IMG/VR virus record: IMGVR_UViG_3300042922_000416
Location: 1 to 40,611 of that record
Source: a virus
Reading direction: 5' to 3' (one strand)
DNA length: 40,611 bases
A model generated the notes under the pieces. The model made no database searches and was not told the origin of the DNA. It worked only from the letters and a program-made list of their open reading frames with translations. Both the position numbers and the translations under genes were made by a program. Each line of letters starts with the position of its first letter. The stretch's first letter is position 1. This document shows, one piece after another, positions 36,252 to 40,611 of this stretch.

Positions 36252-36454
36252 CCCCGGTTGAGAAGCCCGGACCGTTCGATCAGGTCGAGCCGGTGCCGTA
36301 CCTCGAGTGCATGGTGTGCGACGAGCCGGTCGTGTTCAACGACTTCCATGGGTGCTGGTTCCACGACGTGTTGTTCCCGTTGTTCGCGACTCGAACGCAT
36401 GGGCATGTTGCGGAGCCGAAGCCTGAGGATCTTGAGAGGTGGGGGCTCGCATGA
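36248..36454 (+). CDS. Small Cys/His protein
   Basis: 68 residues from GTG 36248. Cys-Met-Val-Cys followed by a Cys and two His suggests a zinc site. Its first 18 bases after the start base are identical to those of the next gene. Confidence 0.55.
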   Translation: MTPVEKPGPFDQVEPVPYLECMVCDEPVVFNDFHGCWFHDVLFPLFATRTHGHVAEPKPEDLERWGLA

Positions 36455-36765
36455 CCCCGGTTGAGAAGCTACAGGCCGCAATCGACAAGCTGACGATGCT
36501 CAAAGAGCAGAGCACGCCGCGGTGGGCACGGAGCCACGACTACACGGCACCGGGAGAGCTGGCACTGTGCTTCCACGACCTTCTGGACGCGGATGCGGAA
36601 CTGGTGCTGACGTTGCATCGCACGATCGACGCACAGCTCGCGATCCTCCGCGACGCGGTCGAGTTCGGCAAGACGTTCGGGTACGGCGAATCCGGGTCAC
36701 GGTCCTCACAGATCGATCACTGGTTCGAGCTTGCCGACGCACTGTTGTGGCCGGCTCATGAGTGA
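36451..36765 (+). CDS. Hypothetical helical protein
   Basis: 104 residues from ATG 36451, coupled to its upstream neighbour, with the same Met-Thr-Pro-Val-Glu-Lys start. Helical, with His-rich and acidic segments. No family. Confidence 0.55.
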   Translation: MTPVEKLQAAIDKLTMLKEQSTPRWARSHDYTAPGELALCFHDLLDADAELVLTLHRTIDAQLAILRDAVEFGKTFGYGESGSRSSQIDHWFELADALLWPAHE

Positions 36766-36786
36766 TCCGAGAGAGGAGGTGGCGGT

Positions 36787-36963
36787 ATGCGCCGGAAAGT
36801 AACACTCCGAGATGAGTTCGGTGACACGCACTACGGAACCGAGCACCCCTCCGAATTCAGCGACCTTCCATCCATGATCACCGTGAACGGCACCAACTGG
36901 TGGCCCGAAACCTGGAGACGACACGGCTGGTCAATCATCGCAACAGGGGACTGGGAAGAATGA
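36787..36963 (+). CDS. 58-residue hypothetical protein
   Basis: GAGGAGGTGGCGG lies just upstream of ATG 36787. Trp-rich (Asn-Trp-Trp-Pro-Glu-Thr-Trp-Arg-Arg-His-Gly-Trp). It overlaps the nuclease start (ATGA). Confidence 0.55.
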   Translation: MRRKVTLRDEFGDTHYGTEHPSEFSDLPSMITVNGTNWWPETWRRHGWSIIATGDWEE

Positions 36964-37784
36964 TCATCCACGGAATGACAGACGCCGAATATCACGCGCG
37001 CCCCGAGCTCTCGAGCACCGGGGCGCGTTTGCTTCTACCGGAGTACGGCGGATCACCAGCGAAGTTCAAATACCGGCAGGGCAAGGAGTTCAACACTCCC
37101 GCGTTCGACCTCGGCAAAGCAGTCCACGCCCGTGTACTCGGCGTTGGCGCACAAGCCATTGCCTACCCCGATGACGTGCTCGCGGCGAACGGTGCCGCGT
37201 CAACCAAGGCCGCGAAGGACTGGGCCGAACAGGTGCGCGCAGAAGGTCACGTGCCCATGAAAGCGGCCGACCTGCAACCCATCGAAGACATGGCCGAAGC
37301 CGTACTCGCGCACCCCGAAGCACGCGAAGTGCTCGAGACCGTGACCGGCCGCGAAGTCAGCATCTTCGCGGACGTTGACGGTGTACCCACGCGGGCACGA
37401 TTCGACATCTACGGCAACAACCAAGGCGGAGACGTCAAGACCGCCGTAGACGCGTCCCCCGAAGGATTCAACCGGGCCGTCGCGAAATACGGGCTACACG
37501 TACAGGGCGGCTGGTACGACGCAGCGCACACGGCCGAAACCGGGATCGCACTCGACGGCTTCAAGTTTCTCGTCGTGGAGAAGACCGCACCCTATCTCGT
37601 CGGGGTATACGACCTCGACGCACAGTGGCGCGAAATCGGCCGCGACCGTGCACAGGTAGCACGCGAAACGTGGGCCGAATGCACACGAACCGGCACCTGG
37701 CCCGGGTACGCATCCGGCACCCTCTCATGCCCCCCATACGTCGTCTACCGACACGAAGACACCTACGAGGAGATCCAAATCTGA
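36960..37784 (+). CDS. RecE-like exonuclease (exonuclease VIII family)
   Basis: 274 residues from ATG 36960. PD-(D/E)XK features of the RecE/exonuclease VIII group: Gly-Lys-Ala-Val-His-Ala-Arg (52-58, His56), Arg-Glu-Val-Ser (131-134), Ala-Arg-Phe-Asp-Ile (146-150, Asp149), Gly-Asp-Val-Lys-Thr (157-161, Asp158, Lys160), and Val-Gln-Gly-Gly-Trp-Tyr (181-186). It digests 5' strands to give 3' overhangs for annealing. The gene at 38038 may be its annealing or binding partner. Confidence 0.8.
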   Translation: MIIHGMTDAEYHARPELSSTGARLLLPEYGGSPAKFKYRQGKEFNTPAFDLGKAVHARVLGVGAQAIAYPDDVLAANGAASTKAAKDWAEQVRAEGHVPMKAADLQPIEDMAEAVLAHPEAREVLETVTGREVSIFADVDGVPTRARFDIYGNNQGGDVKTAVDASPEGFNRAVAKYGLHVQGGWYDAAHTAETGIALDGFKFLVVEKTAPYLVGVYDLDAQWREIGRDRAQVARETWAECTRTGTWPGYASGTLSCPPYVVYRHEDTYEEIQI

Positions 37785-38038
37785 TGGAAGAGACCGACGA
37801 GCGCATTGACGCATGGAAACAGATCGCTCGACACCCCTTCTTTGCTGAGTGCTACGCGGAGGAAGCGCCGCTGATCAACTCAATGCTCTCCGCACTCGAT
37901 GCACAGGTGGCAATGCCGAAGGAGGCGTCGGAGAACACCCAGGCCGAGGAACCCGTCGAATGGCGAATCCTCCGCGCATTCAGCAACGGGTTCAACGAGG
38001 GTCTCCTCCGCGGCAAGGAAGGCAGGTTCGACCGCTGA
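37784..38038 (+). CDS. Hypothetical helical protein
   Basis: 84 residues from ATG 37784, overlapping the exonuclease stop by one base. Acidic and helical. It lies between the exonuclease and the putative binding protein, so an accessory recombination role is possible but not shown. Confidence 0.55.
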   Translation: MEETDERIDAWKQIARHPFFAECYAEEAPLINSMLSALDAQVAMPKEASENTQAEEPVEWRILRAFSNGFNEGLLRGKEGRFDR

Positions 38039-38580
38039 TGGACATCGCAGACACGATCATCGCGAACAGCGACCAAGTCAACGCAATCGACCTACTCGCC
38101 GGCCCCGTAACCGTCCGCATCACGAACGTCGAGCGCGGCAACAACCAAGACCAACCAGTATTCATCCACACCGACGCATTCGAAGGACGCACCTACCGGC
38201 CGGCGAAAAGCATGCGGAGAGTGCTCGTCAAGGCTTGGGAATCCGAAGCCTCAACATGGGTCGGGCGTCGCATGACCCTGTTCAACGACCCGACAGTTAA
38301 ATGGGCCGGCCAGGCGATCGGCGGAGTGCGGATCTCTCACGTGTCGCACATTTCCAAGCCGCTGACGGTTTCGCTTCCGGTGGCGCGAGGAAAGTTCGCC
38401 CCATGGACCGTGCAACCACTCGCAGCCGCTGACTCGGCTGACGAGTGGATTGCCTCGTTCAACGAAGCAGCCACCGTCGCACAGTTGCAGGCCGCATGGG
38501 ACGGCGCAACCAAAGCCGGCGTGACCAGCGATAAGCGTGTCGTCGCGGCGAAGGACAAGCGGAAACAAGAACTCGCATGA
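38038..38580 (+). CDS. Putative recombination partner / DNA-binding protein
   Basis: 180 residues from ATG 38038. The N-terminal part contains Gly-Pro-Val-Thr-Val-Arg-Ile-Thr-Asn-Val-Glu and Tyr-Arg-Pro-Ala-Lys-Ser-Met-Arg-Arg-Val-Leu-Val-Lys-Ala-Trp, likely an OB- or beta-rich fold; the C-terminal part is a helical tail with many Lys. Actinophage genes of this type commonly follow RecE-like exonucleases. An annealing function is inference. Confidence 0.6.
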   Translation: MDIADTIIANSDQVNAIDLLAGPVTVRITNVERGNNQDQPVFIHTDAFEGRTYRPAKSMRRVLVKAWESEASTWVGRRMTLFNDPTVKWAGQAIGGVRISHVSHISKPLTVSLPVARGKFAPWTVQPLAAADSADEWIASFNEAATVAQLQAAWDGATKAGVTSDKRVVAAKDKRKQELA

Positions 38581-38786
38581 CCGACTGGGAAGCGCGCGCC
38601 GAATGCCGCAAACACGACCCGGACAAATGGTTCTCCACCGAACCGCGAACCATCATCGAAGCGCTCGACATCTGCGACACGTGCCCCGTGAAAACACTCT
38701 GCCTCACCCGCGGAATGCGTGAACGATACGGCATCTACGGCGGCAAAACAGCAGCGTCACGCGCACGACTCAGGCGGACCCAATGA
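38577..38786 (+). CDS. whiB: WhiB-family iron-sulfur regulator
   Basis: 69 residues from ATG 38577. Four Cys in WhiB spacing (Cys10, Cys34, Cys37, Cys43) for a 4Fe-4S cluster: Cys-Arg-Lys-His-Asp-Pro-Asp-Lys-Trp-Phe, Ile-Cys-Asp-Thr-Cys-Pro-Val-Lys-Thr-Leu-Cys, and Gly-Ile-Tyr-Gly-Gly-Lys-Thr. The family is restricted to Actinobacteria and their phages and acts with the primary sigma factor; phage versions can reprogram host WhiB genes. It supports the host assignment. Confidence 0.92.
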   Translation: MTDWEARAECRKHDPDKWFSTEPRTIIEALDICDTCPVKTLCLTRGMRERYGIYGGKTAASRARLRRTQ

Positions 38787-38905
38787 CCGTTTTCTACCTC
38801 ACATCAGGTGACTGCCCGAGGTGCGGTCACTGGGCCGGCGAAACGGTCGTGTTCTGTCAAGGGTGCCGGGTTGAGTCCCGCGAAGGAGAAGCACTATGGA
38901 GGTGA
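38783..38905 (+). CDS. 40-residue zinc-ribbon protein
   Basis: Starts at ATG 38783 overlapping the WhiB stop. Cys-Pro-Arg-Cys-Gly-His and Cys-Gln-Gly-Cys-Arg make a complete four-Cys ribbon. Its end supplies GGAGGTGAG for the replication gene. Confidence 0.6.
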   Translation: MTVFYLTSGDCPRCGHWAGETVVFCQGCRVESREGEALWR

Positions 38906-38909
38906 GCTA

Positions 38910-39620
38910 GTGACGTGGTTCAAAGTCGATGACGGCTTCTGGTCCCACCCGAAAACGTTGCAGCTCACGCCCTCTGCGGTCGCCCTGTGGGTTCGTGCGG
39001 GGGCGTGGTCATGTCAGCACCTGACGGATGGTTTCGTGCCGTCGTATGCGCTCAACCTTTTCGGTTTCGATGAGCATTCCGCTGTTGAGCTGGTCGAAGT
39101 TGAGTACTGGCACGAGGCGCAGGGCGGGTATGAGTTCCATGACTGGGAGGACTACCAGGAGTCGTCCGGCAAGGTGAAGGAGCGGCGGGCGAAGAACGCG
39201 GAGAAGCTGCGGAAATGGCGTGAGAAACAAGGTTCGAACGACGGCGGTAACCCGGTTGCAGACGAGGTTACGAACCCGGTTAGTAACCCTGCCCCCGACC
39301 CGACCCGACCCGACCCGACCAATAAACCTTCTTCTACGAAGAAGGTTGGCGCTTCGCGCCGCAAACCAGAAACTCCTATGCCGGATGACTGGACGCCGAA
39401 ACCCGCGCACGTGAAGTACGCAGCTGATCGCGGTGTTGATGGCAGGCACGAAGAGGGACAGTTCCGTGCATGGTGCGCTTCGAAGGACATGCGCTACCGG
39501 GACTGGGATGCGGCGTTCCGTAACTGGTTGGGTCGTGCGAATCCGTCGAAGGTAACGCCGACGCAGAAGGCGCAACGGACCGTGATGTTGGCAACCGAAC
39601 TGATGGAGATCGAGCAATGA
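38910..39620 (+). CDS. Replication initiation protein
   Basis: 236 residues from GTG 38910 (GGAGGTGAG upstream). The N-terminal winged-helix-like domain (about 1-90) starts Val-Thr-Trp-Phe-Lys-Val-Asp-Asp-Gly-Phe-Trp-Ser-His-Pro-Lys-Thr-Leu and has Ala-Val-Ala-Leu-Trp-Val-Arg-Ala-Gly. A Pro/Asn/Thr-rich linker (about 110-155) contains repeats in the DNA. The C-terminal domain (about 160-225) with Arg-Ala-Trp-Cys-Ala-Ser-Lys-Asp and Trp-Asp-Ala-Ala-Phe-Arg-Asn-Trp-Leu resembles DnaT/DnaD-like helicase-loading domains. It likely opens the phage origin and recruits host helicase. Confidence 0.78.
   Translation: MTWFKVDDGFWSHPKTLQLTPSAVALWVRAGAWSCQHLTDGFVPSYALNLFGFDEHSAVELVEVEYWHEAQGGYEFHDWEDYQESSGKVKERRAKNAEKLRKWREKQGSNDGGNPVADEVTNPVSNPAPDPTRPDPTNKPSSTKKVGASRRKPETPMPDDWTPKPAHVKYAADRGVDGRHEEGQFRAWCASKDMRYRDWDAAFRNWLGRANPSKVTPTQKAQRTVMLATELMEIEQ
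39245..39347. other. ori: Candidate replication origin within the initiator linker
   Basis: AACCCGGTT occurs twice (39249-39257, 39273-39281); GGTTAC/GTAACC forms a dyad around the second; a tandem (CCCGA)n array follows (about 39295-39320); then AATAAA and a perfect 9-bp hairpin AACCTTCTT-CTACG-AAGAAGGTT (39325-39347). Iterons in the linker of an initiator gene are known from lambda O. Confidence 0.45.
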
Positions 39621-39799
39621 CGAAAGTCGCGTATTGGTACGAGGACGGCAAGAAGGAGCGCGTCGCGGAATACCGCGGCGTCGGACAGCTCAAGATCATG
39701 GACGGCGCGATCGTAATCCATGACGAGCGCGGGGAGCCGAGGCTGATCCTCGCACCAGGTGACTGGCATGAGCTTGTGCTTGAGGATGAGGACGAGTGA
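39617..39799 (+). CDS. Hypothetical acidic protein
   Basis: 60 residues from ATG 39617, overlapping the initiator stop. Beta-rich, ending in Asp-Glu-Asp-Glu. Function unknown. Confidence 0.55.
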   Translation: MTKVAYWYEDGKKERVAEYRGVGQLKIMDGAIVIHDERGEPRLILAPGDWHELVLEDEDE

Positions 39800-40113
39800 A
39801 TAAGTCGGAGTGCGCGAAGGTGTTGGCGAAGATCCAGCTCGGAGACAACCGGCAAGTAGACGGGCTCACCCTCGAGGAATGGTTCGACACGATCGGGCAC
39901 CTCGGATTCGACGACGCTGTTGCCGGGGTTCGGTTGCATCGGCAGGAGTCAACTGACTGGTTGATGCCGGCGCATGTGATCCGGAACGCGAAACGCGCGA
40001 AGGAGACACGGTTGCCGTTGCGTTCGATCGAGGCGTCCAAATACGAGTGCGCGGACCATGCGGGTTATCCGTTGCCGTGCATCAGGTGCGACGAGGAAGA
40101 GAGCCCGTTCTGA
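39796..40113 (+). CDS. Putative helicase-loader-like protein
   Basis: 105 residues from GTG 39796 (GTGA overlap). The helical N-terminal region with Gly-Asp-Asn-Arg, Trp-Phe-Asp, Ala-Val-Ala-Gly-Val-Arg and Trp-Leu-Met-Pro-Ala-His-Val-Ile-Arg resembles small phage helicase loaders such as SPP1 G39P. The C-terminal His/Cys cluster (Cys-Ala-Asp-His, Cys-Ile-Arg-Cys) may bind zinc. Assignment is tentative; it fits the neighbouring initiator and SSB. Confidence 0.5.
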   Translation: MNKSECAKVLAKIQLGDNRQVDGLTLEEWFDTIGHLGFDDAVAGVRLHRQESTDWLMPAHVIRNAKRAKETRLPLRSIEASKYECADHAGYPLPCIRCDEEESPF

Positions 40114-40370
40114 TGAGGGTGTCGTTTGAGGTGCCTGATCCGTTGTGGTTCCGTCTCGCGCATACCGATATTCCCGGTCTGGTTGTTGGTGCGTTGAAGC
40201 GTGCCGCACACGACCCGGAAGGTTTCGCGTCGGTGAAGACGCTGCACGGTCAGGGGAAGTGTGACGCGGATATCGCGCGCGAATTGAACATGACGCCAGG
40301 GGCTGTTGCCACGGTGCGTCGCGGTATGGGTTTGCCGGCGAATCGCCGGTACGTGAAGAAGGAGAAGTAA
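40113..40370 (+). CDS. Small HTH protein
   Basis: 85 residues from ATG 40113, overlapping the previous stop by one base. The C-terminal half reads Cys-Asp-Ala-Asp-Ile-Ala-Arg-Glu-Leu-Asn-Met-Thr-Pro-Gly-Ala-Val-Ala-Thr-Val, a sigma-region-4-like helix-turn-helix, followed by a basic tail. Likely a DNA-binding accessory of replication or early regulation. Confidence 0.65.
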   Translation: MRVSFEVPDPLWFRLAHTDIPGLVVGALKRAAHDPEGFASVKTLHGQGKCDADIARELNMTPGAVATVRRGMGLPANRRYVKKEK

Positions 40371-40611
40371 TTGGCCAAGGTTGAGTTCGAAGCGTTCATC
40401 GAGGATGTCCTGTCGGGTCAGTCGGGTGTGTTCGGTTTGAAGACCGCCGAACCGCACTCGAAGAAGGACGAGGGCGGTCGGTGGCAGACGGTTTCTCGTA
40501 CGTTCCGGACGGTGAAAGCGTCACGTGATTCTGGTGTGTCGTTCGCGGGGTTCGCGAAGGGCGACAAGGTCACTGTCACGGGTTCCGAGAAGACCGAGGT
40601 TCGTGAGTGGC
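40371..40611 (+). CDS. ssb: Single-stranded DNA-binding protein, N-terminal part (continues at 1)
   Basis: TTG 40371 is preceded by GAAGGAGAAG (40358-40367). The frame runs off the right end and continues at the left end after removal of the 127-base overlap. N-terminal residues Ala-Lys-Val-Glu-Phe-Glu-Ala-Phe and Thr-Val-Ser-Arg-Thr-Phe-Arg-Thr-Val-Lys fit one OB fold; the acidic tip is at 268-282. Confidence 0.8.
   Translation, partial: MAKVEFEAFIEDVLSGQSGVFGLKTAEPHSKKDEGGRWQTVSRTFRTVKASRDSGVSFAGFAKGDKVTVTGSEKTEVREW
40485..40611. repeat. Terminal direct repeat, right copy
   Basis: Exact copy of 1-127; see the left copy. It defines a 40,484-bp circle. Confidence 0.95.

Noticed and set aside
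36758-36802. 14-codon ORF just after 36765
   Set aside because: Too short, and its region provides the ribosome site for ATG 36787.
39295-39320. CRISPR-like array in the short tandem repeats
   Set aside because: Repeat unit is only 5 bases with no spacers; it lies inside a coding linker.

Overview
The window is a complete, circular temperate siphophage-type genome of an actinobacterial host, opened inside one gene. The first 127 bases are repeated exactly as the last 127 (1-127 = 40485-40611), so the unit length is 40,484 bp and the gene cut by the ends is a single-stranded DNA-binding protein. The host assignment to high-GC Actinobacteria rests on high GC, many GTG/TTG starts, a WhiB-family regulator, and head, tail and minor-tail proteins of actinophage type. 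Genus cannot be decided from the sequence alone. No DNA polymerase, primase or replicative helicase was found, so replication must lean on the host.

Layout. (a) 40371-3823: SSB followed by a tight train of small, mostly unrecognised early genes, many joined by ATGA or GTGA overlaps, ending with a DUF3310 protein and two zinc-ribbon proteins. (b) 3824-4905: an RNA-rich, nearly gene-free island with a promoter-like signal abutting two intrinsic terminators, a multihelix RNA candidate, a 55-residue secreted peptide gene, a tRNA-Leu(CAA) and a tRNA-like element that lacks the anticodon arm. (c) 4906-8126: a metallophosphoesterase with an N-terminal helix-turn-helix, a second multihelix RNA candidate, small membrane and Cys-rich proteins, and an HNH nuclease. 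(d) 8241-17341: endonuclease VII, small and large terminase, portal, MuF-like protein, scaffold, capsid, head-tail connectors, tail tube, and tail chaperones with a -1 frameshift. (e) 17325-28646: an antisense membrane gene, tape measure, Dit-like protein, minor tail proteins with an amidase endolysin among them, a second antisense gene, membrane proteins/holin, and a tail protein with an SGNH hydrolase domain. (f) 28648-33282: the lysogeny module, with a leftward tyrosine integrase, several HTH regulators, an excisionase-like protein and repeated operator-like motifs. (g) 33364-40370: a rightward early operon with a PD-(D/E)XK resolvase, a RecE-like exonuclease and a possible partner, WhiB, and a replication initiator with repeats in its linker that may be the origin.

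How it works together. A repressor (32415-32681, leftward) and a Cro-like gene (32834-33067, rightward) are divergent. Each predicted promoter carries the same asymmetric 9-mer, ATGTGGCAA, inside its -35/-10 spacer, which suggests one regulator controls both. Rightward transcription would reach the excisionase, recombination, WhiB and replication genes, then cross the circular junction into SSB and the small early genes. The late block from about 8.2 kb to 28.6 kb runs rightward and is punctuated by intrinsic terminators and two antisense genes. Integration is by a tyrosine recombinase; a candidate attP resembling a tRNA 3' half lies at 31191-31235.

The best candidates for undescribed biology are the two multihelix RNAs (4150-4230 and 6232-6320), the anticodon-less tRNA, the antisense membrane gene between the tail chaperones and the tape measure gene, and the linker-embedded origin candidate.
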